Translations under genes and position numbers: made by a program
Part shown: one piece after another, positions 51,820 to 61,369 of the stretch
How positions within the stretch are numbered: position 1 is the stretch's first letter
How the letters are laid out: each line of letters starts with the position of its first letter
DNA from: Candidatus Cloacimonadota bacterium
GTDB taxonomy: Bacteria > Muiribacteriota > UBA6191
Assembly (NCBI GenBank): GCA_023954715.1
Contig: JAGSHD010000013.1
Span: 1 to 64,000 of the forward strand
DNA length: 64,000 nt
Direction: 5' to 3'
The notes under the pieces: model-generated
What the model saw: only the letters and a program-made list of their open reading frames with translations
The model's database searches: none
What the model was told of the DNA's origin: nothing

Positions 51820-52908
51820 ATGGGATTATCTTGTGGAATTGTTGGTTTACCCAACGTAGGGAAGTCAACCCTATTCAATGCTTTGACATCAGCTGGTGCT
51901 GAAGCTAGTAACTATCCATTTTGTACAATTGAGCCTAATAAAGGGATTGTAAAGGTTCCTGATTTAAGATTGAAGTCTTTAGCAGATATCGTCACACCCG
52001 AGAGAGTTTTACCTGCTGTGGTAGAGTTTACAGATATTGCTGGCTTGGTTAAAGGGGCATCTTCTGGAGAAGGGCTTGGTAACAAGTTTTTAGGCCACAT
52101 CAAAGAAACAGACTTAATTGTCCATGTTGTTCGATGTTTTGAAGACGAAAATGTGATTCATGTGAACGGGACGATCGACCCCATTGGGGATATTGAAATC
52201 ATAGAAACAGAATTAATTTTCAAAGATTTAGAAACGATTGAAAATCAATTAAAAAAAGGAAACAAAGCCAAAGGAAAAGACAAAGAAAACCTAGTCTTTA
52301 TTGCTGAGGTGAAGGATCTTTTGGAAAAAGGTAAATGGCTTTGTAATCAAGGCTTTACAGAGGATCAACTTGAAATATTGAGGCCTCTTCAGTTAATTTC
52401 TATGAAAAAAGTTTTATACATGACTAATATCAGTGAAGACGATATCACTGAAGATGATAACCAATATGTAAAACTTGTGAGAGATCGAGCAGAAGCAGAA
52501 GGTAATCTAGTAGTTAAAATTTGCTCTACAATTGAGTCTGAAATTGCTGAACTAGAATCCGAAGAAGAAAAAGAAGAGTTTTTAGAAGGACTTGGATTAG
52601 AAGAAAGCGGTTTGAACTCTTTAATTCGAACTGCCTATAACCTTTTAGGTTTACAAACTTATTTTACAGCTGGTGTAAAAGAGGTCAGAGCGTGGACTAT
52701 TAAAAAAGGTGATACTGCTCCACAAGGTGCCGGTGTGATTCATACGGACTTTGAAAGAGGATTTATTAAAGCCGAGGTCGTTTCTTATGATGACTACATT
52801 ACTTGTGGTGGTGAATCAAAAGCAAAAGAAAGCGGCAAGCTGCGTATCGAAGGAAAAGAGTATGTTTTAGCAGATGGTGATGTAGTTCACTTTCGCTTTA
52901 ACGTTTAA
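51820..52908 (+). CDS. ychF: Redox-regulated ATPase YchF
   Basis: A 362-residue Obg-like P-loop protein that prefers ATP and binds ribosomes. Motifs: GLPNVGKSTLFNAL (7-20), NYPFCTIEPNKG (about 31-42), DIAGLVKGAS (about 71-80), and a C-terminal TGS domain with TYFTAGVKEVRAW and the closing region GDVVHFRFNV. GAGGAAATA precedes the ATG. It is 8 bases after the binding-protein gene, so probably in the same operon. Confidence 0.96.
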   Translation: MGLSCGIVGLPNVGKSTLFNALTSAGAEASNYPFCTIEPNKGIVKVPDLRLKSLADIVTPERVLPAVVEFTDIAGLVKGASSGEGLGNKFLGHIKETDLIVHVVRCFEDENVIHVNGTIDPIGDIEIIETELIFKDLETIENQLKKGNKAKGKDKENLVFIAEVKDLLEKGKWLCNQGFTEDQLEILRPLQLISMKKVLYMTNISEDDITEDDNQYVKLVRDRAEAEGNLVVKICSTIESEIAELESEEEKEEFLEGLGLEESGLNSLIRTAYNLLGLQTYFTAGVKEVRAWTIKKGDTAPQGAGVIHTDFERGFIKAEVVSYDDYITCGGESKAKESGKLRIEGKEYVLADGDVVHFRFNV

Positions 52909-52938
52909 ATATATTTTGGTTAAAACTAAGGAGAAAAA

Positions 52939-53664
52939 ATGTTAGAAAACAGAGAAGGAAAATCAGTACCTGAAGTTGTATTCAAAACTTTTGACGGTGC
53001 ATGGAAAGATGTTAGTACAAAAGATTTATTTGCAGGAAAAACTGTAGCAGTATTTTCGTTACCTGGAGCGTTTACTCCAACTTGTTCTTCTGCTCACGTA
53101 CCAAGATATAATGACTTGGCTGGAGTTTTAAAAGAAAACGGCATCGATGATATAGTATGTGTATCTGTAAATGATACATTTATTATGAACTCCTGGAAAA
53201 AAGATCAGAATGCAAAAAATATTACTTTTATGCCTGATGGAAATGGAGAGTTTTCAGAGGGAATGGGTATGCTTGTTGATAAGTCAGCAATCGGCTTTGG
53301 AAAGAGGTCTTGGAGATACTCTATGATCGTCAAAGACGGTATTATTGATAAAATGTTTATCGAAGATGAAGTTCCTGGAGACCCTTTTAAAGTGTCTGAT
53401 GCTGACACTATGGTTAACTATTTAAACTCTTCTGCTAGTAAGCCAGAGTACGTTACAGTATTTTCAAGAGAAGGTTGCTCTCATTGTACTCGTGCTAAAA
53501 ACTTATTAGCTGATAAAGGCTTAGCTTATGAAGAAGTAGTTTTAGGTCAAGGTTTAACCCATCGATCCTTAGTAGCTGTTTCAGGAAAGTCTTCTACTCC
53601 ACAGGTTTTCGTTGGTGGAAAACTCATTGGCGGTGCTGATGAATTAGAGGATTTTTTAAAATAG
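52939..53664 (+). CDS. Peroxiredoxin-glutaredoxin fusion (hybrid Prx5)
   Basis: A 241-residue peroxidase. Residues 1-160 are a Prx5-type domain with the peroxidatic Cys in PGAFTPTCSSAHVP (about residue 50). Residues 170-241 are a glutaredoxin domain with a CSHC active site in place of the usual CPYC, then STPQVFVGGKLIGGADEL. Such fusions use glutathione to reduce peroxides in one polypeptide. AAGGAG precedes the ATG and a strong terminator follows. Confidence 0.93.
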   Translation: MLENREGKSVPEVVFKTFDGAWKDVSTKDLFAGKTVAVFSLPGAFTPTCSSAHVPRYNDLAGVLKENGIDDIVCVSVNDTFIMNSWKKDQNAKNITFMPDGNGEFSEGMGMLVDKSAIGFGKRSWRYSMIVKDGIIDKMFIEDEVPGDPFKVSDADTMVNYLNSSASKPEYVTVFSREGCSHCTRAKNLLADKGLAYEEVVLGQGLTHRSLVAVSGKSSTPQVFVGGKLIGGADELEDFLK

Positions 53665-53693
53665 TCTAACTATTTAATTCAAAAATTTTATAT

Positions 53694-53730
53694 AAAGAGT
53701 GAGGGCGTAGAGCAATCACTCTTTTTTTTT
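53694..53730 (+). terminator. Rho-independent terminator after the peroxiredoxin gene
   Basis: AAAGAGTGA/TCACTCTTT (53694-53702, 53716-53724) with a 13-base loop and a T-run of nine or more. Confidence 0.9.
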
Positions 53731-53838
53731 GGCTTATGTAGCTTTAGCAAATAAACTTTGAATGAAATTAGCAACAACTTGATACATTGAAAAAATTCCC
53801 TTAAGATGATTAAAAACGAACCTATTTAAGGATATATC

Positions 53839-54981
53839 TTGGATATTGAAAAAATTAAAAACTTGAAAATAGCTTTTGTGCATGACTGGTTAACAGGGAT
53901 GCGCGGGGGTGAAAAAGTATTAGAGCAGATGATTGATGTTTTAGGACCTAGAGATTTGTATACTCTGATTGCAAATAAATCAGAGTTATCAGATAAGATA
54001 AACTCTTGTAATATTAAAACATCTTTTATACAAGATCTACCACTGTCATCAACAAAGCATCAATATTATTTGCCTTTGTTTCCTCTAGCTATTGAGAGCT
54101 TTGATTTTAAAGATTATGATATTGTGGTGTCCACATCTCATTGTGTAGCAAAAGGGATAATTACATATCCAAATACCTTTCATTACAGTTATGTACATAC
54201 TCCAATTCGATATGCATGGGACTTTAGTGCTATTTATCAAGCTAAAGCAAAACCTAAGTGGATTATGAAATTTGCTTGGCCATTTTTTATGCATTATCTA
54301 CGTATGTGGGATAAAAATACCTGTGATCGTGTAGATCATTATGTACCAAATGCTATCAATGTGAGAAAAAGGATTGAAAAATACTATCGTCGAGACGCAG
54401 AAGTTTTATATCCCCCCGTTGATATGCAAGCATTTTATCCTTGTGAGTCCCCATCAAGAGACTATTATTTTGTATTATCTGCTTTGGTGCCCTATAAACG
54501 AGTAGACTTAGCAATATCAACTTGTAAAAAATTAGGTAAACCATTGATTGTTGCAGGGGGTGGACCTGAGCTAGATGCTTTAAGAGAGCTTGCAAATGTA
54601 GATAATATACAGATTCTTGGAAGAGTATCTCAAGAGAAAATACTAGATTTATATCAAAATGCAAAAGCATTTTTGTTTCCGGGCGAAGAAGACTTTGGCA
54701 TTACTCCACTAGAAGCACAAGCTTGTGCTACTCCAGTGATTGCTTTTAAAAAGGGTGGTGCGCTAGAGACAGTTGTGCAAGATAAAACAGGATTATTTTT
54801 TGAAGAGCAAACCGAAGAGTCCTTAGGTAAAGCAATGGATCAATTAGAGTCTATGACCTTTGATAAAAAAGACTTAGTTGATCACGCCGCTAGCTTTTCT
54901 AATGAAGTTTTTAACGAAAACTTTGCAAAGTCTCTAATGAGCTCTTATCAGGCTTATCAAGACAGAATGGATTTTCATTGA
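53839..54981 (+). CDS. Glycosyltransferase, GT4 family (WbaZ-like mannosyltransferase group)
   Basis: A 380-residue GT-B glycosyltransferase. The N-terminal KIAFVHDWLTGMRGGEKVLE (about 10-29) and the middle block PIRYAWDF are typical of the WbaZ/capsule group. The C-terminal donor site has VLSALVPYKRVDLAI and the EDFGITPLEAQACATPVIAF motif (about 285-305). The TTG start at 53839 has AAGGA 7 bases upstream. It probably builds surface polysaccharide with the sugar transferase at 2375, although they are far apart. Its stop overlaps the next TTG start. Confidence 0.88.
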   Translation: MDIEKIKNLKIAFVHDWLTGMRGGEKVLEQMIDVLGPRDLYTLIANKSELSDKINSCNIKTSFIQDLPLSSTKHQYYLPLFPLAIESFDFKDYDIVVSTSHCVAKGIITYPNTFHYSYVHTPIRYAWDFSAIYQAKAKPKWIMKFAWPFFMHYLRMWDKNTCDRVDHYVPNAINVRKRIEKYYRRDAEVLYPPVDMQAFYPCESPSRDYYFVLSALVPYKRVDLAISTCKKLGKPLIVAGGGPELDALRELANVDNIQILGRVSQEKILDLYQNAKAFLFPGEEDFGITPLEAQACATPVIAFKKGGALETVVQDKTGLFFEEQTEESLGKAMDQLESMTFDKKDLVDHAASFSNEVFNENFAKSLMSSYQAYQDRMDFH

Positions 54982-55424
54982 AACTGAAAAGAGTTAGAAG
55001 TGAAGATATTGCTTCATTAAATTCTATAGTTGATTTAGAAAAAGAGCTCTTCTTAGATGGAGGGCTCAATATATGGGCTATACAGCCTATAGCAGAATAT
55101 CAATTTATCTACAAATATGGTCAGGGTGATCTTTGTGCTTATGCTATACTTTTAAGCAAAGTTAAAGACCCAAAAACAGTGTATTTGTTTTCATTTGGTG
55201 TGGCTAAAAACCAACAAGGAAAAGGTGTTGGTAAGTCCTTTTTAAAAGAGTTAAGACTTGAACTTTGCAGCGTTGGTTTTACTAATTTGGAGTTAACTGT
55301 GGCAAGTGAAAATAAAGCAGCATTACACTTGTATAAGTCGCAGTTAGAGGTCTTATCAAAATCCTTTATAAAAGGTTGTTACGGTGATGGCGAAGATAGA
55401 GAGAAGTTTGTTTTTAAAATTTGA
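54978..55424 (+). CDS. GNAT-family N-acetyltransferase
   Basis: A 148-residue acetyltransferase. The acetyl-CoA pyrophosphate loop is VAKNQQGKGVGKSFL (about residues 74-88), followed by LELTVASENKAALHLYKS, the usual C-terminal GNAT motif. It starts with a TTG that overlaps the glycosyltransferase stop (TTGA), so it is coupled. It could act on a protein N-terminus (RimI-like) or on a sugar amine; the second would fit its partner gene. Confidence 0.82.
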   Translation: MKLKRVRSEDIASLNSIVDLEKELFLDGGLNIWAIQPIAEYQFIYKYGQGDLCAYAILLSKVKDPKTVYLFSFGVAKNQQGKGVGKSFLKELRLELCSVGFTNLELTVASENKAALHLYKSQLEVLSKSFIKGCYGDGEDREKFVFKI

Positions 55425-55450
55425 ATATTGATTGCAGCTAAGGGTTTGTT

Positions 55451-56818
55451 ATGAAAATAAAAATATTAATTATTGTCTTGTTTTTTGTAGGTTTTTCTTA
55501 TAGTGGAGCAGGTTTGAGCTCTTTTTTTAGGAAAGTTTTACAGCCTGTATTTTCTATCTCTGAGTCGGTAATAGGAAAAGTAGTATCTGAGTCAATTAAA
55601 TTGCAGCAAGGTGTATTTGATAAGGATCCACAGGCAACTGCTTGGGTTAGAGGTATTTTTGATAAAGTAGTTCGAGAAGGACGAAAAGAGTATAAAGGTT
55701 CATTTGATATAACTATCTTGAGATCGAAACATGTTAATGCTATGGCAACACCGGGGGGACATATATTTGTTACTTACGGTTTATTACAAAAAATAAAAAG
55801 TGATGATGAGTTAGCTACGGTTTTAGGACATGAAGTAGGTCATGTGGTTGCTGGCCATTCTATTAAAAGCATTGAGCATCAAGTTGCATGGTATGCAATT
55901 ATGAAATATGCCAAAAAGAAGTCTACAAATCATAAGAGCCAAATCAATACTTTAGGAGCAATTTACCAGACCTTTTCTTCTTTAAGATACTCTCGAAAAA
56001 ATGAGTCGGAGTCCGACTATTTGGGAGCGAGATATGCGGCACAAGCAGGATATAATCCAAAAGGTGCAGTAGGCATCATGGAAATGTTTAAATCCATGGA
56101 GAAGAAAGAACCCTCAAGAATAGAAGCCGTTTTACGATCGCATCCCTTGTCTTCTAAGCGTCTAGGGCACATGAGAGATTATATGAGAGATTTTCCCAGT
56201 GAAGTGGTAAATCGTCCAATGAAACTTTCTTATAATTTTTTAGCAAAACATCCCATAAAGAAAAAAGAGGTAAAAACTAAAGATGCTAAAAAAGTGCTTG
56301 TACCATCGCCAGTCAAATCAAAGCCAAAGATTGTATCTTATCAGCAAAACTTCAACTCATCAGGAAACCGCTTTGGTGTTGCCAAAGGCTTGACTATCAA
56401 AAACTCAAGAGGCTTGTTTAAACTAGAAGAAGATAAAAAGATCAAAGGGGACTATTCACAAAAGATACAAGCTTTTAGCTTTGATGCGAGTCCTTCTTTG
56501 GTGAGCAGTAGGTTTGTTATCAAGCCAAATACTATGTATATCCTCAAAGGAAGGATAAAAACTTCGAAACTAAAAACAAAAAAGTTTCCTACTGGAGAAG
56601 GGGCCTGTGTCATTTTAAATGAAAATTCTAATCGAGCATTTGTGCGGGGGCATCTACCACAATTTTTGATTAAGGATAGCTCTGATCAATTTATTGATGT
56701 AAATTATACATTTATAACAACTAAAAAAACTAATTTTGCTATTTTAGAATTTAGAATACAAGGGGTAAAAGGGAAAGCCTGGTTTGATGATTTTCTGATT
56801 GAAGAAGTTCAAAAGTAG
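55451..56818 (+). CDS. Secreted M48 metallopeptidase with C-terminal beta domain
   Basis: A 455-residue protein. A signal peptide (about 1-19) precedes an M48 protease domain with NAMATPGGHIFVTYGLL, the zinc site LGHEVGHVVAGHS (about residues 125-137) and the third ligand in ESESDYLGARYAAQAG (about 184). After a Lys-rich linker a C-terminal beta-sandwich-like domain (about 300-455) resembles carbohydrate-binding modules. BepA/LoiP-type envelope quality control is the family role; the added domain is unusual for it. Confidence 0.87.
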   Translation: MKIKILIIVLFFVGFSYSGAGLSSFFRKVLQPVFSISESVIGKVVSESIKLQQGVFDKDPQATAWVRGIFDKVVREGRKEYKGSFDITILRSKHVNAMATPGGHIFVTYGLLQKIKSDDELATVLGHEVGHVVAGHSIKSIEHQVAWYAIMKYAKKKSTNHKSQINTLGAIYQTFSSLRYSRKNESESDYLGARYAAQAGYNPKGAVGIMEMFKSMEKKEPSRIEAVLRSHPLSSKRLGHMRDYMRDFPSEVVNRPMKLSYNFLAKHPIKKKEVKTKDAKKVLVPSPVKSKPKIVSYQQNFNSSGNRFGVAKGLTIKNSRGLFKLEEDKKIKGDYSQKIQAFSFDASPSLVSSRFVIKPNTMYILKGRIKTSKLKTKKFPTGEGACVILNENSNRAFVRGHLPQFLIKDSSDQFIDVNYTFITTKKTNFAILEFRIQGVKGKAWFDDFLIEEVQK

Positions 56819-56887
56819 TCAAGAGCCCTTTATATAATAGACTTTAGTATGTATACTTTGTACAACTAAAGGATTAGACTAAGCAAT

Positions 56888-56926
56888 AGAGCAGATGTTT
56901 TTAAAAGTACTCATCTGCTTTTTTTT
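56888..56926 (+). terminator. Terminator after the M48 peptidase gene
   Basis: AGCAGATG/CATCTGCT (56890-56897, 56912-56919) with a T-run of eight. Confidence 0.85.
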
Positions 56927-57013
56927 GTAAAAGAAAACAATTGTATAATTGTTATTGAAACATTTTTTCACTATCTTCGTAGTATTATATGAAGAATATT
57001 GAAGGAGATTACC

Positions 57014-58258
57014 ATGAAGACTATCATAGGAAAAATAAGTAAAGTAGCTTTAATGGGTGCCATGTGTGCATCGATGACAACTACAAGTCAAGCAGAGCTT
57101 TCACAATCGTTATATGGATTGGCTACATTTGGTCAAACAATGGGTACATTTACAAATAGTTTAAATCAACTATTACATAGTAGATCTCCTCAAGAGCAAC
57201 AAGAAATGCAAGCAAGAATCGCGTATGTAGAGCAACAAGCAGCTCAACAAAGTTATGCAATCGAGTCCTTCATTGCAGCAGATGAAGCACTTGCAAGCTC
57301 ACAAAATTCATGGGGTAACTTCTTTGGTGGAAACAACAATGATGCTCAAATTACTCAAGTTTATCAAGCGTTTAAGCAATATCAATCAATGTTTAGTGCT
57401 AGACTTTTAAGATCTAGTGGTCAGTTTCCGATGCCAGCTTATGAAAGAATGTTTATAAGATGGCAACAAACTCCTGCAAACTCACAAATGAAAGAGTATG
57501 CAAAGCAACAATTTTTACAGGTATTTAGATCTTACGCTAGAACCTTCGTTCATCAAACTCAATCTCAATTGCAAAGAAAACAAAGAAGATTTTTAAGTGA
57601 ATTAAGATCAGTTGAAAAATCAGGTCCATTTGCAATGAACAATAAAATGTCATTTGATAAAGCTTTTTGGGATTATCAATCTATGTTTAAGACACGCTCT
57701 GAGCCAGGTAGTGGTCAAATCTACTTACCAGAGTTTCCTTATAACAATATGATGACTTCTCAGCAACAGCCAAACTTTCAATACAATCAGTCGATTTATC
57801 AATCAAATGGGTTAAATCAGTATGGTTATGGATCAACTCAAGGAATGGGTTATCAGCAAGGATTTGCAAATAATACTGGTATGGTTCAAGGTCAAGCAGG
57901 AATGGGGCAAGCAGGAATGGTTCAATCTGGTCAATACGGTTCAGGAGTTCCAGGACAGTTTGGAACATCTCAAGGTATGACTCAAATGCCACAGACTCAA
58001 GGTAGATATGCTGGTTTTAATCAAACTTCAACTTATCAATCAAACCAAGTAGTTCCTTTGGGGGGACAATCTCAAATGTCTAGCCCTTACGGTGCATTTG
58101 CTCCATCTTCTTCTATGAGTCTAGATTCAAAGTTGAGACAACAATTGTACTTGAAGCAAAGAGAGTATGAAAAAGCTACTCGAGATGGTGGACAGGACGA
58201 AGTGAATCAAGCTTATGATGATTACAAAGCCTTGAGAGATCAGTGGTTCGTTCAATAA
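57014..58258 (+). CDS. Secreted Gln-rich low-complexity protein
   Basis: A 414-residue protein with a signal peptide (about 1-32, ending SQA before ELSQS). A helical region (about 35-215) contains many Gln and almost no Cys. A long disordered stretch (about 235-375) is rich in Gln, Gly, Met, Tyr and Ser, with short repeats of QAGMGQ/QAGMVQ type. A charged helical end follows. AAGGAG lies just before the ATG at 57014, which rules out the TTG at 56999. It may be an extracellular matrix or aggregating protein; that is inferred from composition alone. Confidence 0.75.
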   Translation: MKTIIGKISKVALMGAMCASMTTTSQAELSQSLYGLATFGQTMGTFTNSLNQLLHSRSPQEQQEMQARIAYVEQQAAQQSYAIESFIAADEALASSQNSWGNFFGGNNNDAQITQVYQAFKQYQSMFSARLLRSSGQFPMPAYERMFIRWQQTPANSQMKEYAKQQFLQVFRSYARTFVHQTQSQLQRKQRRFLSELRSVEKSGPFAMNNKMSFDKAFWDYQSMFKTRSEPGSGQIYLPEFPYNNMMTSQQQPNFQYNQSIYQSNGLNQYGYGSTQGMGYQQGFANNTGMVQGQAGMGQAGMVQSGQYGSGVPGQFGTSQGMTQMPQTQGRYAGFNQTSTYQSNQVVPLGGQSQMSSPYGAFAPSSSMSLDSKLRQQLYLKQREYEKATRDGGQDEVNQAYDDYKALRDQWFVQ

Positions 58259-58281
58259 TCATTTAGATAAATTCAATATTC

Positions 58282-58316
58282 AAAAACTCCTACTAATTTG
58301 TGGGAGTTTTTTTTTA
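58282..58316 (+). terminator. Terminator after the Gln-rich protein gene
   Basis: AAAAACTCCTAC/GTGGGAGTTTTT (58282-58293, 58300-58311), with one G-T pair, then more T. Confidence 0.9.
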
Positions 58317-58383
58317 AAGTTGTTGAAATGAGCGGGCCTTTTCGATAAAAGGCGAGGATCGTACAAGTTTATCGTAGTTTTTA

Positions 58384-58474
58384 CATTATTGATGTGGTTT
58401 AGCTCATCATCATCTTTTGTATCTAAAGCTTTTTTCGAGTAGTTCACTACACTTCAAAAGCTGTAAATACAAAA
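58384..58474. repeat. Hairpin element, copy B
   Basis: A 29-base imperfect inverted repeat (58415-58443 and 58446-58474), 23 of 29 positions paired around a 2-base TC loop. Its core TTTTTTCGAGTAGT-TC-ACTAC matches copy A at 21820-21914, and the 30 bases before it (CATTATT...ATG-GGT) are also similar. It lies in a 526-base gap (58259-58784) without genes. Confidence 0.6.
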
Positions 58475-58658
58475 TATAACATTGATCAAAAACCATGGTG
58501 TAATAAACCTTTGTAAAGAAATAGAGTAATTACAAATAATTTTATAATGATTCTCTCAGGAGTTAAATGAGCTAGAATGCTTTTGCAAACTGTAGTTTTA
58601 AAGCACTATTTATATTTGGAGGAAGTCTTTTAAACTAGGCTGTTTTTAATGAATCTTT

Positions 58659-58687
58659 TTGCTTTGAGTAAACGAGTATTGTACAAT
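58659..58687 (+). promoter_or_regulatory. Promoter of tpiA
   Basis: TTGCTT (58659-58664), 17 bases, TACAAT (58682-58687). The leader of about 90 bases holds two small stems (ATAGGT/ACCTAT near 58705-58725 and TTCAAC/GTTGAA near 58740-58756) and ends in AGGAG before the ATG. Confidence 0.6.
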
Positions 58688-58784
58688 TCACTTAAGAAAT
58701 ATAGGTGCTTATTTTACAAAAACCTATGGCTAGTAAATCTTCAACTGAATGGTTGAAAAGAGTAAGTAAACAATAGGAGATATT

Positions 58785-59543
58785 ATGACAAGAACAAAAG
58801 TATTTGGTGGAAACTGGAAAATGAATCATGGATTAGCTGAAACAGAAGCTTTTCTACAGGATTTTATTAACACTAAAATATCTACAGATTGTCAAGTGGT
58901 CTTGTTTCCTCCGTTTACAAATTTACATCTTATGCAAAAGTATCTTAAGGCGAGTGGGATAGCTTATGGTGCCCAAAACTTTTATTGTGAAGAAAAGGGT
59001 GCATATACAGGAGAGGTTTCTCTAGCAATGCTTAAAGAGCTTGGTTGTACATGGGTTTTAACGGGTCACTCCGAAAGACGAGAAATCTTTCAAGAATCGG
59101 ATGAGTTAGTGGCTAAAAAAACCAGAATGGCGCTTGAGGCTGGCTTAACTCCAATGGTTTGTATTGGTGAGTCATTAGATGAAAAAAAAGCAGGACAAAC
59201 TCAAGAAAAATTAAATCGACAAGTACGCTCTGCTTTAGAGGGTATGAGCGAATCTGATGTATTAAAGCTTACTTTTGCTTACGAGCCGATTTGGGCTATT
59301 GGTACGGGTGTTAACGCTTCTCAAGAAGATGCACAAGAGGGTTGTAAGCTTGTAAGAACGACCTTGGCGAACTTATATGGAAAATCAATTGCCGATCAAA
59401 TATCAATTTGTTATGGAGGTTCTGTAAAACCAGGAAATATCGAAGGTTATATGTCACAAGGCGATATTGACGGTGGATTAGTTGGTGGGGCATCTTTGAA
59501 GGCAGACGACTTTTCAACACTTGTGAATAATGGAGTAAAATAG
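58785..59543 (+). CDS. tpiA: Triose-phosphate isomerase
   Basis: A 252-residue glycolytic enzyme interconverting dihydroxyacetone phosphate and glyceraldehyde 3-phosphate. Active-site Asn and Lys are in GGNWKMN (8-14), His in LTGHSERRE (about 93-101), Glu in FAYEPIWAIGTG (about 164-175), and the phosphate-binding YGGSVKPGN and GGLVGGASL follow. AGGAG precedes the ATG. It is not next to gap or pgk here; it is followed 10 bases later by the pilin-like gene. Confidence 0.97.
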   Translation: MTRTKVFGGNWKMNHGLAETEAFLQDFINTKISTDCQVVLFPPFTNLHLMQKYLKASGIAYGAQNFYCEEKGAYTGEVSLAMLKELGCTWVLTGHSERREIFQESDELVAKKTRMALEAGLTPMVCIGESLDEKKAGQTQEKLNRQVRSALEGMSESDVLKLTFAYEPIWAIGTGVNASQEDAQEGCKLVRTTLANLYGKSIADQISICYGGSVKPGNIEGYMSQGDIDGGLVGGASLKADDFSTLVNNGVK

Positions 59544-59553
59544 TTAATTTACT

Positions 59554-61293
59554 ATGAAAACAGCAAGACTACATAAAGCTTATTTTAAGAGTGCCAAGGG
59601 ATTTGTTTTTCCTTTGGTGTTGGTTCTTGCTGTGATCACTTTTATTGGTATGTCGGCTATGCTATTTTTTGCACAATCAGAGAGTAAGCTTACCAATAAA
59701 TTTGTAGATTATATGCTAGCAGAACGAATCGCTGACTCTGGTGTAGAGCAAGCTTTGTTTTACATGAAATCAGATAAGGTACTTAATGGCCAACTAATTG
59801 ATTTAATGAGATCGAATGAAGATGGTGAGTTAACTTTACCCGATGTTATAAAACAAGAAATAGCGATGCTTGGCAACGGACATGGCGTGAATGATATCGA
59901 GATACAAGCCAACTATATATATGTACCAGCCCCTTATGATGATGGTGTATATACTGGTGATGTACAAATTTTAGCTACAGGTATTTATACTAACGGCTTA
60001 AATCAAACAGTAAAAAGACAGATTGAGGCAATTTATGGTGTAAAAGCTTTATACCTTGGTATTGTAGCTCCTAAACATGCTTTATTTATACGTGAAAAAG
60101 AAAACCTAAATTACAACTTTGAAGATGATATTGACCCAAGTGAAATGAAAATTTTAAATGGAGATGTATTTATTGAGAATGGAATGAGTGCTGAACTATC
60201 TGATTATATTATAAGAAAAATGATCGATAAAAATGAGCTAACTTGGGACGAGTATTATTATATAGATCATCCACCTACCTCTTATGGACTAGACAAAGGT
60301 GGTATAGATTTTTTAGATGCAGGTCAGGTTGAATACGAAAAAAACGGAATCTTTAGAAAGTTTAATGTGTTTGGGCGTCCTGTAAAAGAAAAGTACGCTG
60401 CTAATGTAAGCCGATCGTATGGCTACTACAATGATCAAGTAATCAAGCTAAGAGGCTTAGACTTTTATAAGAGTATGGCTAAATTAGTTTTAGAGCCAAG
60501 ACGTTACTCTAGCCGCGGAAAAGCAAGCCATGATAAATACTTCAAAGATATTATTTTTGAAGGTGAAAATGGTTTAAATACAGCCAAATATAATAAAGTA
60601 CTACCTTTGTATGGATATGGAGACTGGAGAAACGCTCCTGTTGTAGATCCTAATCGATATGGCCCTAGATCTAGAGAATATGACATGTCAAAACCTATTA
60701 ATATCGACGGTATCTCGTTTGTACGTGGAGATGTTTTTATTGAAGGTTGGTATGAAGGACTTGGTTTGTTAGTAGTACAGGGTAACGTCTATTTAGGTGG
60801 AAGTGTAAGAGCTTTGGATAAAGATCAAGCAGGACACCCATCATTATTAAATATTATTGTTTATGAGGATCCTCAAAGAGAGGGTGGTTATACTACGACC
60901 GATCACGCATCTTTTAAAAAGACAGGTCACGTTATTATGAAACCACATGATGATAATGACTGGAGTGAGTCCGGTGGTGAAAAAGCAGATACTAATGTAA
61001 AGGTAGATCCATCGATTTATACTCAAAATGGTTTACTTATGGATAAAGATGCTTTTCGAGATAATAACTATGATCTAGGTTCATTTGATATGAGTTTTAA
61101 GCATAACTTTGTGACAGATACTGTCAATATGAACTTTCTACCCCACGATGTAATTATCTACGGAAAAAATCCCGATGATGAATTTAGAAGCGATGAAGTA
61201 GATGGCTTAGAAGACTTTCTTCAAGCAGAATTCAACGTTGTAATGAAATCGTGGGTAGTAAAAACCATCACTGATGAAGAAGAAATAAATTAA
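59554..61293 (+). CDS. PilX-like/pseudopilin-type protein
   Basis: A 579-residue protein whose N-terminus resembles type IV pilus PilX-type minor pilins. There is a short basic leader ending in KSAKG, then the hydrophobic FVFPLVLVLAVITFIGMSAMLFF helix and SESKLTNKFVDYMLAERIADSGVEQAL, close to the PilX pattern of sequential Ala-Glu-Ser-Gly. The usual Glu5 is absent. The large remainder (about 80-579) is beta-rich, with repeated VFIE motifs (GDVFIENG, RGDVFIEGW), as in periplasmic assembly adhesins. No other pilus gene is nearby apart from the actin-like gene at 16965. Confidence 0.72.
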   Translation: MKTARLHKAYFKSAKGFVFPLVLVLAVITFIGMSAMLFFAQSESKLTNKFVDYMLAERIADSGVEQALFYMKSDKVLNGQLIDLMRSNEDGELTLPDVIKQEIAMLGNGHGVNDIEIQANYIYVPAPYDDGVYTGDVQILATGIYTNGLNQTVKRQIEAIYGVKALYLGIVAPKHALFIREKENLNYNFEDDIDPSEMKILNGDVFIENGMSAELSDYIIRKMIDKNELTWDEYYYIDHPPTSYGLDKGGIDFLDAGQVEYEKNGIFRKFNVFGRPVKEKYAANVSRSYGYYNDQVIKLRGLDFYKSMAKLVLEPRRYSSRGKASHDKYFKDIIFEGENGLNTAKYNKVLPLYGYGDWRNAPVVDPNRYGPRSREYDMSKPINIDGISFVRGDVFIEGWYEGLGLLVVQGNVYLGGSVRALDKDQAGHPSLLNIIVYEDPQREGGYTTTDHASFKKTGHVIMKPHDDNDWSESGGEKADTNVKVDPSIYTQNGLLMDKDAFRDNNYDLGSFDMSFKHNFVTDTVNMNFLPHDVIIYGKNPDDEFRSDEVDGLEDFLQAEFNVVMKSWVVKTITDEEEIN

Positions 61294-61369
61294 GTTTATC
61301 TTCAGCTCTTATTACTCACTACAATAAATCAACCCAAATATACCCTATATATTTGAATGAGAGAAAAAC

